NCBI GenBank assembly: GCA_937890765.1
Contig: CALADQ010000007.1
Location: 93,958-157,957, forward strand
DNA length: 64,000 nucleotides
Direction of reading: 5' to 3'
Origin: an uncultured Candidatus Neoarthromitus sp.
GTDB taxonomy: Bacteria; Bacillota; Clostridia; Clostridiales; Clostridiaceae
Shown: positions 44,105-54,950 of the stretch, in pieces
Position numbering within the stretch: the first letter of the stretch is position 1
Layout of the letters: every line of letters begins with the position of its first letter
Notes under the pieces: generated by a model
What the model saw: the letters and a program-made list of their open reading frames with translations, nothing else
What the model was told of the DNA's origin: nothing
Database searches by the model: none
Position numbers and translations under genes: made by a program

Positions 44105-47100
44105 TTGACAAAAAAGATTTTTAGATTTTTAAATTTTATATTTTTGCTGATGTTTGTTTGTAATTACATAATTCTTAATAATTCATTCGCTCAACCTAAA
44201 AATCTTAAAAGTTCAGAAGAATTAACTTTAGATTTTGATGTCAGTAACGTCGATCTTAAGTCAGCAACTTTTAGTTGGTCTTATCCAGAAGATATGAAAT
44301 TTTCTATGGGAGATTATATAAATTTAATTGTTATTGATGAGGATGTTGGGGATAATGGGCAGGTTCCTATATTTTCTGTTGCACACAACATGGATAATAT
44401 AAATTTAAAATCTATAACAAAATTTGAAACGAAATCACTAGCAGCTTCTACAAATTATAAAGCTAAAATTGAATTGGTAAAATCAAACGGTGATGTTTAT
44501 TTAGGTGAATATTCTTTTTCAACAGTTGAATTTACAATTTCTGATATGGCTTTTCAAGGAGTTGTTGATAACAAGGCTAACAAAAAAAATATTAGGATTA
44601 CTTGGAATGTAAGTCATAAGAATTTTGAATTGGATGATGGCGATAAAATTCAAATTTTTATGAAAAAATTTAGCGATAATGATTTTTTTAAAACTCCTAT
44701 TTATGAAACTAAAGACAAATTAACACGAGCTGACATTGAAGTTCCAAATTTCGAAGAGGATTACGAATTTAAAATAGTTTATGTTATGGGTGAAAAGAAA
44801 GTTGAAAGTGAAATTTTTGGTTTGAATGTTTCGGCTGACGGAATTGACTTTAAAGTTAAAGACATAACTTCAAGTTCCGCTAAGCTCGATTGGTATTTTC
44901 AAAATGCTGAAGTTTTAAACGCCACTAGCCAAATTGAAATTTTTGCAAAAGAAAGTTCCACAGCGGAGTATGTCAATAAACCAATTTTGAGTTTAAAGGG
45001 AAGAGAAGATTTAATTGATGGTGGAGAATATTTTCTTGACGATTTGAAGCCAAACACAAAATACAATGTGAAAGTTAAATATATTGTTGAATATATAAAC
45101 CAGTTTGATAAAAATTTTCCTGTAACTAAGGAAGATGAATATGAATTTACCACTGGAAAGTTTGCTGTAAAAGATTTGAAAATCACACCATCATCAAATA
45201 ATAGATGTGTTTTAAGTTGGGATTATGATGGAGATGCCGTTACGTTTTCTGAAGATGATAATGCAAAAATTTTTATTAAAGAGAGTTCGGTTGGAAGTTT
45301 TTCACAAGAAACTTTAACAATATCGGAAAGTCTTTTGCAAACTAAAAAAGCAGATTTAGTTTTCCCAAAATTCAATACAAAATATGATGTGAAAATTGTT
45401 TTCAACGTTGGAGAAAAATATATAGATAATTACATAAGTTACGTTGTGGAAGTTCCCGAAATAGATTTTAAAATTAAGGAAATAAAAAATAATAGTTTAA
45501 AAATTATTGCGACCGTAAATGAGAAAACTATTTTTGAAGATGGTGATAAAATTCAAATTTTTGCAAAGAAGCAAAGCGAAACAAATTTTCAATTTAATCC
45601 GATTAAAGAAATTGTGAAAAATCCAAATGAACAACTTCCAATTGGAAGCAATCGCGAAATAGAAATAAATATACCAGATGTTCAAGCGAACTTACGCGAA
45701 GAACCTCAAGATAAAAAATACGATTTTAAAATCAACGTAATAAAGAATCAAAATATTTTTCAAGAAAAAATTTACAGCGTTGAATTTAAAAATGATTCTC
45801 TACAAATTGTAAATGTATCTTTTATTAAAAAGAATGAAAAAGAAATAGATGCAATTGTTGAGTATGCACCTAGTGATTACGAATTCAACAATAAAGTTAC
45901 CTCATTAAGTTTGTTTAAAAGCAAGTACGTAGAAGAAAATAATTCTACTTCATCGCCGAACAATACAAAAAAAGAAAATTCACCAAAAGCAGATCAAGAA
46001 ATTAAATCTGATTTCAAAACGAATAACAAATTCACAATAAAGTTTGAAGATTTTTCAAAATATAAACTAAAGTTTACATACACTCTTAAGAAACAAAGTG
46101 GAAGTAGTAGTGGTGCAGATACTTCTGATGGAGGAACATCATCAGAACATTCAGATGCTCAACAACAAGCTCATCAAAATCAGAATGGGCCTAGTTCAGA
46201 TTCAACAGATATTGGCGCACAAGGTCAAGCTGGAAATATTGAAGGCTCAACAAATGTTAATACACAACCACAAACGGGAAGTAATGGAGATGATAGAAAT
46301 CAAACAAATGATCATCAGCAATCAAATGAACCCAATGAACAATTGTCACAACAGGATGGGCAAAACAATCATGAAACAAATGATAGAGAAGAAAGTTTAG
46401 AACCAGTTACAAAATCACAAATCTTAAAAAAGAGAGAAACGACTTCGTCTTCTTCTTCACCTTCTGAATCTTCATCTACTCCAACTCCAAATGAGACAGA
46501 AAAAGTTGAAAGAGAAGTTATTTACGATAATAAATTTGATATTTTTTCATTTGGATTAGTTGATGTGGTGATGAATGAAATAAAATTAAGTTTTGATTTT
46601 AAAAATTATTACACCTTCAAAAATAGAGATAAGATTGAAATTTTTGTGAAGAAAGTTGGAGAAGAAGAGTTCAAAGATTTACTTGTAACATTTGAACACA
46701 ATGGTAGTAGTGTCAATCTTGGTGATATAGAAAATTTTGATTTGGTTGGTTTGGATCCGGGAAATTCTTACGTGTTTAAAGCAAAATTAAGTTTGGCTTC
46801 CAACAAAGATGCTATTATCGAAAAAGAAGTTGAAGTTTCAACTGTTCCGATTACGTTGGATGATGTTACGGTTGAACATATTTCTGATTTAACAGGTGTT
46901 GTTAGATGGAGATTGGGAAATAATTTTAAATTTGGACCTGATGACGTTTTAAATATTTTTTATAAAAAAGAAAATGAAAGCAGTTATCCTTCAGAGCCAA
47001 ATGAAATTATTGAAGAAATTAATTTGACAGACAGCGTGTTCATTTACATGGATAACATAGATAAAAAATACGATGTGAAATTAGTTTTTAAGAGTGGTGA

Positions 47101-48691
47101 AAAAACTTTAGAGAAAGAATTAAAATTTAATACTTCAGTTGATAACTTAGATGCAATGATAAATGATATTTATCAAACTTCTGCATATTTAAAATGGAAT
47201 TATCCAAAAGACTACATGTTGACAGATGGAGAAAGCATTTCTGTTTTTGTTAAAGAAAGTAGCCAATCAAGTTATGGAGAAGAGCCAGATTATTTTATGG
47301 AACAAAATGAAGAAGAGTCAGAAATTTTAGATAATTTTAAAAGTGCAAAGTTGTTTGACCTTTTGCCAAATACAAATTACGATGTAAAAGTTTTTTTAGA
47401 TTTGGGAGACATAGGCACTAAAGAATTAGAAATAAGTTTTAAGACTGAAGATATTTTAATATCTGATTTGCAATTAACTGAATTTAAACCATACGAATTC
47501 AACGTTTTTTGGGAATTAAATTCAGATACAATTGATTTCAATGAAGAGTATGATTCTCTTGATATATATATGAAGATTCCAGAAGAAACTTGGAATGAAG
47601 ATAATTTGATTTACAGTTTTTCAAAAAATTTAAATAACTTTAATAAAGTGAGATTTGTAGTTGATGACGTTACGATTGTTTATGATGTGAAAATTGAATA
47701 CAATTTGGTGAACAAAAAGATTTCTAAAACTTTTTCGACAGGACTTTTTTATATTGATTATAACGAACAAGAATATGGAACTGTTGATGTGATAGTAAAA
47801 TATCCTTCTGCAATTAATTTCAAAGACGGCGATGAATTAATTGTTTACGTCGCTAAGCCAAAACAATCTAATTATGAGCAAAAGTTTTTATCTAAACAAA
47901 GTTCTTCGAACGATTTGAAATCTTTAAGAGGAATAATTTTAAAAGACCTTAAACAGACCTCATCCATTGCCGCTAGCTTAAAAAGCAAGTCTGTAAAAAT
48001 TTTCCCGTCAGAAATTATTTATGATACTAGAGCCGAAAATTCATCAACCCTTGAAATTGTAAGTGAGCTTAAAGGTGGTTCAATAGATATTGACCTTCCT
48101 GTTGATTATGAACTCGATTTGAAAGCAGAAATAAGAAATAGCATAGGAGGACGTTCCTATTATGAAAAATTAGATGATGGCACTTATGTAATAGTCATAG
48201 ATAACATAGTTCCCAAGAAAGTATATAAAGAAACTAAACTTATTGCACAAGACGTAGATGGAAAAGAAGTTGAATTATTTATAGATGAATTTACATTGGA
48301 GCCTGAAAATTTATTGGAAGATTTTTTATATAATTCTTATTATTTTGCATTTGATAGATCTCCAGACGAAGGAGGTTACACTTATTGGAAAGGAAAGCTT
48401 GAAGAAAATGGAGATATAACTGGAAGATATTTTTTGGTAAATTTAATGTTTGCAGAAAAAGAATTTGCAGATAGAAATTTAGAAGATGATGCTTTGGTAA
48501 AAGTTTTGTACCAAATCGTAGTTAATAGAACTTACGATTCCAAAGGATTAAGTTATTGGGTTGCAATATACAAACAGTATTTGAACAAATTTAATGGAGA
48601 TAGATACGAAGCGAAAAAAACAATAGTTATGAGAATGGTTAACGAACCAGAATTTCAAAGATTGTGTAAGAAAATGAAAATAAAGTGGTGA
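44105..48691 (+). CDS. Giant secreted protein with fibronectin-III-like modules and C-terminal DUF4214
   Basis: 1528 residues, TTG start with TTAGGAGGAAGTG upstream. A signal peptide (residues about 1-30, cleavage after NNSFAQ) is followed by roughly eleven modules of about 95-100 residues, recognisable by a W-x-Y-P or I-T-W strand, then GDxIxIFxK, then Y-D-V-K-I/V near the end. Residues of about 663-800 form a Ser/Gln/Asn/Asp-rich spacer, higher in G+C. After the last module comes a small beta domain and a DUF4214 pair (residues about 1400-1528: DRSPDEGGYTYWKGKL, VLYQIVVNRTYDSKGLSYWV). No LPXTG, S-layer or choline-binding anchor is seen. The protein is probably surface-associated, a scaffold or adhesin, but this is inferred. 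It is co-transcribed with the paralogue 7 bp downstream. Confidence 0.75.
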   Translation: MTKKIFRFLNFIFLLMFVCNYIILNNSFAQPKNLKSSEELTLDFDVSNVDLKSATFSWSYPEDMKFSMGDYINLIVIDEDVGDNGQVPIFSVAHNMDNINLKSITKFETKSLAASTNYKAKIELVKSNGDVYLGEYSFSTVEFTISDMAFQGVVDNKANKKNIRITWNVSHKNFELDDGDKIQIFMKKFSDNDFFKTPIYETKDKLTRADIEVPNFEEDYEFKIVYVMGEKKVESEIFGLNVSADGIDFKVKDITSSSAKLDWYFQNAEVLNATSQIEIFAKESSTAEYVNKPILSLKGREDLIDGGEYFLDDLKPNTKYNVKVKYIVEYINQFDKNFPVTKEDEYEFTTGKFAVKDLKITPSSNNRCVLSWDYDGDAVTFSEDDNAKIFIKESSVGSFSQETLTISESLLQTKKADLVFPKFNTKYDVKIVFNVGEKYIDNYISYVVEVPEIDFKIKEIKNNSLKIIATVNEKTIFEDGDKIQIFAKKQSETNFQFNPIKEIVKNPNEQLPIGSNREIEINIPDVQANLREEPQDKKYDFKINVIKNQNIFQEKIYSVEFKNDSLQIVNVSFIKKNEKEIDAIVEYAPSDYEFNNKVTSLSLFKSKYVEENNSTSSPNNTKKENSPKADQEIKSDFKTNNKFTIKFEDFSKYKLKFTYTLKKQSGSSSGADTSDGGTSSEHSDAQQQAHQNQNGPSSDSTDIGAQGQAGNIEGSTNVNTQPQTGSNGDDRNQTNDHQQSNEPNEQLSQQDGQNNHETNDREESLEPVTKSQILKKRETTSSSSSPSESSSTPTPNETEKVEREVIYDNKFDIFSFGLVDVVMNEIKLSFDFKNYYTFKNRDKIEIFVKKVGEEEFKDLLVTFEHNGSSVNLGDIENFDLVGLDPGNSYVFKAKLSLASNKDAIIEKEVEVSTVPITLDDVTVEHISDLTGVVRWRLGNNFKFGPDDVLNIFYKKENESSYPSEPNEIIEEINLTDSVFIYMDNIDKKYDVKLVFKSGEKTLEKELKFNTSVDNLDAMINDIYQTSAYLKWNYPKDYMLTDGESISVFVKESSQSSYGEEPDYFMEQNEEESEILDNFKSAKLFDLLPNTNYDVKVFLDLGDIGTKELEISFKTEDILISDLQLTEFKPYEFNVFWELNSDTIDFNEEYDSLDIYMKIPEETWNEDNLIYSFSKNLNNFNKVRFVVDDVTIVYDVKIEYNLVNKKISKTFSTGLFYIDYNEQEYGTVDVIVKYPSAINFKDGDELIVYVAKPKQSNYEQKFLSKQSSSNDLKSLRGIILKDLKQTSSIAASLKSKSVKIFPSEIIYDTRAENSSTLEIVSELKGGSIDIDLPVDYELDLKAEIRNSIGGRSYYEKLDDGTYVIVIDNIVPKKVYKETKLIAQDVDGKEVELFIDEFTLEPENLLEDFLYNSYYFAFDRSPDEGGYTYWKGKLEENGDITGRYFLVNLMFAEKEFADRNLEDDALVKVLYQIVVNRTYDSKGLSYWVAIYKQYLNKFNGDRYEAKKTIVMRMVNEPEFQRLCKKMKIKW

Positions 48692-48698
48692 TATAAAT

Positions 48699-51600
48699 AT
48701 GTCATTGTTTAATTATAATAAACAATTTTTAAAAAGATTTTTAGCCAGATTATTATTGATTTGTTTTTTCATAGACATAGTCCCATTGCCTAAAAATATA
48801 AACAAAATTTTGAATAATAAATTTGACGCTAAAGCTTTTGCTAGTCAAAGTGAAGCAATTTCTCCAGGATATGTTATAAGATCAGAGGAGGGAGGAATAA
48901 CATTTGACTTAAGCAACAGACTTACTGAGAACATGACAGTTGAATCCCTAAGTTTTAAAAATACAGATCCATCAAAGCGTAGTCAAGATAGACCAGAAAC
49001 AAAATTTAACGGTCAAAATCATAAATGGTTTTCAAATGACGCTTTGTTTAACGGAGACATATACGAAATCGAAACTGTTATTTATGATGCTGAATCAAAA
49101 AAATCTTTAAAATTTATAAATTCTTTTAAGTACAATGACACTAATGAAAAATTTAAACCAATTATAAGATTTATAAATTCTAGTGAAAGTGCAGATCGTT
49201 TTATTAATAATGATGTTGAAGTTGATTTTTCGGGTTGTTCTGAAATATTAGGCAAATACAATGATTTTAAAATAGATATTTTAAATTCTGACTATACACC
49301 AATAGGAATTGAAACCTTAGATATAAGTTTAACAAATTTAAGAAGTTTTTCATATAAAATATCTTTCGTCAATGTTTCAAAATTGTTTAAATCAAATACA
49401 GATTATATAATTAGGGTTAATGCTGAAGGGAATATGTTTGAATATTTATTTTCAGCTACCATAAAAAAAGATAAGAGCATAAAAAAAATGTTTGACCCAT
49501 CTGATATTGCTTGTGTTTTTGATCCTGTTTTTAGAAAACTTAGATTATATATGGATGATTTTAAATTGTTCAATCATCCGGATCTTCCAATGGAAATAGT
49601 TTTACAAGATGCTAATGAACGTTTAAGACCTTCGATAACTCAAATTATGTATAATGAAGGATTTATTTCTTTAGATGTACCAGATGAATATTTTGGATTA
49701 AAGCAACCTTCAAATGTAACATTGAGATATATGAATTCATTAGGAGAAGCTTCTGAAATTACTTCTTTTCAAATAAGTTTTCCATACACGGATAATATGG
49801 CTACTAATTTTATTTGGTTAGGTTTAGAGACAAAGGAAATAGAAGTAAAGGATGGATATCAATTTACCGAAGTTAAGCTAACTGATAATTCTGAAGGATA
49901 TAGAATACCACATTCATGGGATAATCTACCTAAGGTTCATTATGTTACGATGTATGATCATACAAAAACAAAGCAAATAGGTGGGGAACTTAGAGTAGAA
50001 GTTATTAATTCAAAATATGATTTTTTAGAAAAAAATCATGAAGTTTCAGGTGCAGATTTTAAAATTAGATATCATGATATGGCTCAAGGTATAAATACAT
50101 GTTATTTTAAGGTCCAATCTAGCAGTAATCTCCAAGAGTGGAGAGAAGCTTATTTACCAGTTACTTTTTATGCAGATATAATTCAATTTAGTTTTTTAGA
50201 AGTAGATATGGATGAGTTAGTGGTTTCTAAACAAGGAGCAAATTTATATAATTTTAGATTAACTCCTAAGGGAGTAGAATTTAAATCTGGAGATATTATG
50301 TCAGTTATTGATGATGAAGGTAACGAGCATAAAGCAAAAACAGTAAATGGAAAAAATTTTTCATTTACTAATGTACCTGTTTTGATGGGTGGTAAATATT
50401 TAGTAACTTTAAATAGTGCTACTGGGTTAATTTATTTTAATTCTGTAGATTCGTCAATATTGTTTAATCCTTCAATAATAGCTACAAATATAGATAATCA
50501 AGAGGCTATCGATATTAAGTTTGATAATAAACTTTCAGCATTATTAAATTCTACATCTTCTAATAATAATGTGAAAATATTACATGAAAATGGTAATTCA
50601 ACCGAAAATAATTTTTCGAATATAGTGAGTGGTTCAAATAAATTTAAGTTGAATAAAGGACTTGTAAAAGGTGAAAGATATATTTTAGAATTTAATAATG
50701 GTTCTCACATATTTAAAACAACTTTTGAATATGCTCCGCTCAGGGTTTCTTTAGATAAAGCGACGGGCACAACTGCTAAGTTAGCTTGGGAATATCCAAG
50801 TAATTATTTAATTATGGAGGGAGATATTTTAAATATATACTTTAAAAAAGATGGATATAGTTATCAAGCTGTTCCAGATGCTAAAATTGTTCATGGTTTT
50901 CAAGAGATAGATTTTGATAAAGTAAGAACATATACAATAAAGAATTTGAGTCCAAATATAAATTATACAGCTAAACTTGAACTTATAACCAGTACGGGAC
51001 TTACATTCTCAAGCGAAGTTGAATTTGTAACTAGTGATTTTAAAATTTTAAATGAAACTATTGATGGATTATCAGAAGAAGGTTCAATAAATAAAAAAAA
51101 TATCGATATAACTTGGGATATAAATCAAGCTGATATGGAATTTTCTCAGGGGGATAGGATAGATATTTTCCTAAAATTGAAATCTCACGATGTTTTTCCA
51201 AGAACTCCAGTTCATGTAATAAATGAAGATTTAAATAGAATAAGGAGAGCAAGCATAGAAGTTCCCAATTTTGAAGAATCTTATAGTCTTAAGATTGTAT
51301 ATAACATAGGTGGAACACGACATTCAGGTAATGTTTTGAATTTTGATGTTAAAATGAAAGGAACGGAGATCAATGCAAGCGAAATTAAACCTTCAAGTTT
51401 CATTATCAATTGGACTTATCCAGAAGAAATGATTTTTACAGAAGGTCAAGAGTTAAGATTATTTATTAAAAAATCTAATGATCCTAGTTTTCCAAATGAT
51501 CCTTCTTTTAATGCGATACAAGGAGGAGAAACGAATTTAAAAAATATCGTTAATTACAAATTTGAGAATCTAAATGAGGACACTATATATCAAGTTAAAT

Positions 51601-54600
51601 TAGAACATAAAATCGATGAAAAAACCGTTGCAGGAGTAAAAGAGGAAGTTTTAAGTAGAGATCAAAAAGAAGTTAGAACGGCGAAATTCTTAATTGATGG
51701 TTTTAAAGTGATTCCTGTAGAAGGTAAAAAAATAAAATTAAAGTGGAATGTTTCAGAAAAAGATTTTTCTTATTCAGATCAAGATAAAATAGATGTTTAT
51801 ATAAAAGAACGTTCTCATTCTGACTATTCTAATCAAAAGATTAATAGAAAAAAGGATTTTGATCTAAGAGAAGTAGAATTTGATTTGGATAAATATGATA
51901 CTGAATATGATATAAAGGTTGCGTACACGCTTTTTGGAAAAGAAGTTTCAGGTTATACAAAGTATGTTTTGAAAATAGGTGAAGTTTTATCTAAAATAGA
52001 TTCAATAGGAGATAATTCTGTTACTATTAGTTGGACTTATCCTAAAAATTATCAATTACATGATGGAGACAGAATAGAAATAAGTTATAAAAAGAAAGAT
52101 GATAATGAGTGGATAAATGGGATTGATAATAATTCTCAAACTCAACAAGAAAATGGAAGTTATAAGCTTGTTATTCCTAATTTAGAAAAAGATCAAAATT
52201 ATGAATTGAAATTTATTTTTACACCTAATGGTTTAGAGCCTAGAGAAACTTATTATACATTTAAAGCTACTAATAATTTTCAAATTTCTAGATTATATTT
52301 CAAGAATATAAATTCAAAATCTATAAAATTAAATTGGGATGTTTATCCGAAAAATTATAATTTTGATTCCAAGGATAGAGTTGAGGTACTTTATAAAAAA
52401 GTAGAAGATAATTCTGAAAATGGTGACGAGACTGTTGCTGTGACTAAAAGTGAAAGTTTAAGTAAGTTTAATAATTTTACTGTAGAAGGTTTAGAGCCTG
52501 AAAAAGATTATGTTTTTAAAATAAAATATACAATTAATAAAACATCAGATAGCAATAGTCCAATCACTGTTGAAGAAACTATAGGAGCTAGAACTGTTTT
52601 TGGTAAATTTGATTATTTTACGCTTGATACAGGAGTGAGTAGCGTTAAGTTTGAGGTTGCTTATCCAGAAAATTATGAAATAAAGGCTAATGATACATTA
52701 GATATATTTGTTAGGGATAAAAAAGAAGCTTCATATCCTTCTAAAGCTAATTTTACAGCAGTTCATGGAGAAAATGTTGAAGGATTTGGAGAAGTAGATT
52801 TAAATGAAATAAATGTATTGGATATTTTAGGTTTATCACCTAATACTGATTATATTGCTAAGGCAGTGTTTTGGCCTGAAGGTGGAAAAGGTGTTAAAGT
52901 AGAGAAAGAAGTTAATTTTAAAACTGGTTTAATAAACGGACTTGAAGAAGTTTTTGTTGTTAATTCAAAAGACCATTTAGTTACAGTTGGAATTAAAATG
53001 AATCCAGATGAGATAATTTATGGATCTGATGCTGTGTGTAAGTTGTATGTGAAAAAGAAAACTGATCCAGATTTTCCAAACGAGCCAAGTGGAGAAGCAA
53101 ATGGAGAAATGTTAAATGAAACAAATATAGCGGACGCATACTTTGAAGATTTAAATACCGAATATCACATAAAAGTTATATTAAGTATTGGATCTTCTGT
53201 TTACGAAAAAATAATTGATTTTAATTCAAAAGTTGATGAACTCGCAGTTGAAGTTAAAGAAATAAATCCTATGACTGCACAAATTGAATGGAAATATCCT
53301 CAAAATTATACTTTAGTAGATGGAGAAAAGGTTCAGATATTTACTAAATATAAAGATGAAGAGGCTTATTCTGATACTCCAGATTTAGAATTGGTTCAGT
53401 CTGAAGCATTGAGTTTAGCAGATATAAATTTAATAGAGTTATCAGCGTTGATACCAGACACTGATTATGATGTTAAGGTTGATTTGAAACTTTTAGAAAC
53501 AGAGTTGCCTCCGGTCACAAAAAGTTTTACAACTGAACATTTTTCAATTGAAGATTTGTCAATTAAAAGTATAAGTGAAGATGCGATTTCAATAAGTTGG
53601 TCTTTGGACACTGAAGAAATTGAATTTATGGATAATTACGATAACTTGGGAATTTTTATAAAAGGTGCTGATGATGAAGAATATGATTTTTCAGAACCTA
53701 TTGTAGAATTTACGGAGGAATTAAATGAGATAAGGTCAGCTTCGTTTAATGTTGATGGAGATACTTCAAAGCTTGATATTTTAGTTTCATATTTAGTTGA
53801 AGATTATGAATCTTTTTCAGAATTGAAATTTAGTCCTATTATTTTTGAGGCGAATGTAAAAGGAAGTAATGTTTTAATTTCTTGGGAATACCCTGAAGGT
53901 GCAGAATTTACAGACGGCGATAAATTGGATTTTTATTTGAGAACTTTTGATAATCAAAATTATCCACCAGATCCATTGATAAGGCAAGTTCATGGAGAAG
54001 ATGTTGATTTAAATGAGTTGACTGAAATAGAACTAAGCGATGTTGATCCGGGGTCTTATGTCCTTAAACTTCAATTAACAACTGATAGAGTAAATTATAG
54101 TCCAGTTGAAGCAAAGTTTGATATAAATAAAAAAGTTACTTCTTCAGGTGGAAGTTCTCAATCTCAAAATTCTTCTGGAAGTTCTATACCCGTCAAAGTT
54201 GTCGATAAAGTTCAAGGAAGAGGTGTAGTTTTGGATTTGGGTTCTGATTTTGAAATAGATTTTGAAGAAGAAATTGCTATTAAGCCAACAGGTTTAAAAG
54301 TTGAAGAAGGAGAAACTGAATCAGATATTGTGGTTAAGAATTTGGTGCCAGGAAAAGAATATAAATCAATTATTATTGTGGCGACAACGACAGATAACAA
54401 AAAGATAAAATTATCTACAAAAAATGTTAAGATAGAATCAGAAAATCCGCTTCAGGAATTTGTAACTAACATTTATAATTTTGCTTTTGAACGTTTTCCT
54501 GATGAAGAGGGGTATAGTTATTGGTTAGATAAACTTATTGAGAAGAAAGATATAACTGGTAAATATGTTCTTTACAATTTGATGTTTGCAGAAAGAGAAT

Positions 54601-54830
54601 TTTCTGATAGAAATTTGCCAGACGATGAACTCATAAAAGTTTTATATCAAATTGTTGTTAATAGAACTTATGATGAGGAAGGTTTGCAATTCTGGATAAA
54701 AGAATATAACGAAACGTTTTTGCCTAATGCTAATAATGATGCGTTTGAAGCACAAAAAGCAATTGTTACGAGAATGTTATACGAGCAAGAATTTAGAAAT
54801 TTGTGTGATAAGTTAGGTATATTGTGGTAA
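48699..54830 (+). CDS. Giant secreted protein, paralogue of the upstream gene, with DUF4214 C-terminus
   Basis: 2043 residues, the largest gene in the window. A long N-terminal export signal (about residues 1-50; RFLARLLLICFFIDIVPLP) precedes a region of about 630 residues of beta-rich sequence unlike the upstream protein. From about residue 680 there are some twelve fibronectin-III-like modules, closely matching the upstream protein, for example NKKNIDITWDINQADMEF against NKKNIRITWNVSHKNFEL. A Ser-rich linker (about 1816-1830) leads to the shared beta domain and DUF4214 pair (about 1910-2043: ERFPDEEGYSYWLDKL, QIVVNRTYDEEGLQFW). The 7-bp gap and GGTGAT site inside the upstream gene imply one operon. 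A partner or alternative surface scaffold role is likely. Confidence 0.75.
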   Translation: MSLFNYNKQFLKRFLARLLLICFFIDIVPLPKNINKILNNKFDAKAFASQSEAISPGYVIRSEEGGITFDLSNRLTENMTVESLSFKNTDPSKRSQDRPETKFNGQNHKWFSNDALFNGDIYEIETVIYDAESKKSLKFINSFKYNDTNEKFKPIIRFINSSESADRFINNDVEVDFSGCSEILGKYNDFKIDILNSDYTPIGIETLDISLTNLRSFSYKISFVNVSKLFKSNTDYIIRVNAEGNMFEYLFSATIKKDKSIKKMFDPSDIACVFDPVFRKLRLYMDDFKLFNHPDLPMEIVLQDANERLRPSITQIMYNEGFISLDVPDEYFGLKQPSNVTLRYMNSLGEASEITSFQISFPYTDNMATNFIWLGLETKEIEVKDGYQFTEVKLTDNSEGYRIPHSWDNLPKVHYVTMYDHTKTKQIGGELRVEVINSKYDFLEKNHEVSGADFKIRYHDMAQGINTCYFKVQSSSNLQEWREAYLPVTFYADIIQFSFLEVDMDELVVSKQGANLYNFRLTPKGVEFKSGDIMSVIDDEGNEHKAKTVNGKNFSFTNVPVLMGGKYLVTLNSATGLIYFNSVDSSILFNPSIIATNIDNQEAIDIKFDNKLSALLNSTSSNNNVKILHENGNSTENNFSNIVSGSNKFKLNKGLVKGERYILEFNNGSHIFKTTFEYAPLRVSLDKATGTTAKLAWEYPSNYLIMEGDILNIYFKKDGYSYQAVPDAKIVHGFQEIDFDKVRTYTIKNLSPNINYTAKLELITSTGLTFSSEVEFVTSDFKILNETIDGLSEEGSINKKNIDITWDINQADMEFSQGDRIDIFLKLKSHDVFPRTPVHVINEDLNRIRRASIEVPNFEESYSLKIVYNIGGTRHSGNVLNFDVKMKGTEINASEIKPSSFIINWTYPEEMIFTEGQELRLFIKKSNDPSFPNDPSFNAIQGGETNLKNIVNYKFENLNEDTIYQVKLEHKIDEKTVAGVKEEVLSRDQKEVRTAKFLIDGFKVIPVEGKKIKLKWNVSEKDFSYSDQDKIDVYIKERSHSDYSNQKINRKKDFDLREVEFDLDKYDTEYDIKVAYTLFGKEVSGYTKYVLKIGEVLSKIDSIGDNSVTISWTYPKNYQLHDGDRIEISYKKKDDNEWINGIDNNSQTQQENGSYKLVIPNLEKDQNYELKFIFTPNGLEPRETYYTFKATNNFQISRLYFKNINSKSIKLNWDVYPKNYNFDSKDRVEVLYKKVEDNSENGDETVAVTKSESLSKFNNFTVEGLEPEKDYVFKIKYTINKTSDSNSPITVEETIGARTVFGKFDYFTLDTGVSSVKFEVAYPENYEIKANDTLDIFVRDKKEASYPSKANFTAVHGENVEGFGEVDLNEINVLDILGLSPNTDYIAKAVFWPEGGKGVKVEKEVNFKTGLINGLEEVFVVNSKDHLVTVGIKMNPDEIIYGSDAVCKLYVKKKTDPDFPNEPSGEANGEMLNETNIADAYFEDLNTEYHIKVILSIGSSVYEKIIDFNSKVDELAVEVKEINPMTAQIEWKYPQNYTLVDGEKVQIFTKYKDEEAYSDTPDLELVQSEALSLADINLIELSALIPDTDYDVKVDLKLLETELPPVTKSFTTEHFSIEDLSIKSISEDAISISWSLDTEEIEFMDNYDNLGIFIKGADDEEYDFSEPIVEFTEELNEIRSASFNVDGDTSKLDILVSYLVEDYESFSELKFSPIIFEANVKGSNVLISWEYPEGAEFTDGDKLDFYLRTFDNQNYPPDPLIRQVHGEDVDLNELTEIELSDVDPGSYVLKLQLTTDRVNYSPVEAKFDINKKVTSSGGSSQSQNSSGSSIPVKVVDKVQGRGVVLDLGSDFEIDFEEEIAIKPTGLKVEEGETESDIVVKNLVPGKEYKSIIIVATTTDNKKIKLSTKNVKIESENPLQEFVTNIYNFAFERFPDEEGYSYWLDKLIEKKDITGKYVLYNLMFAEREFSDRNLPDDELIKVLYQIVVNRTYDEEGLQFWIKEYNETFLPNANNDAFEAQKAIVTRMLYEQEFRNLCDKLGILW

Positions 54831-54844
54831 AAATAAAATTTAAA

Positions 54845-54882
54845 TTTGGTCATTAGTTTTATCTAGTGGCCAAAATTTTTTT
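54845..54882 (+). terminator. Terminator of the giant-protein operon
   Basis: A 12-bp stem TTTGGTCATTAG (54845-54856) / CTAGTGGCCAAA (54863-54874) with two G-T pairs, followed by ATTTTTTT. Confidence 0.87.
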
Positions 54883-54950
54883 AGTTAAATAAATTTTTGT
54901 GTTATTATAAATAATGTATGTATGACATAGAAACACTTTGGAGGTAGCTT

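Noticed and set aside
46098..46400. A 100-codon open frame overlapping the first giant gene in another frame
   Set aside because: It is a by-product of the low-complexity, stop-poor spacer DNA in the main frame; it has no ribosome site and its product is repetitive Met/Gln/Ile sequence.
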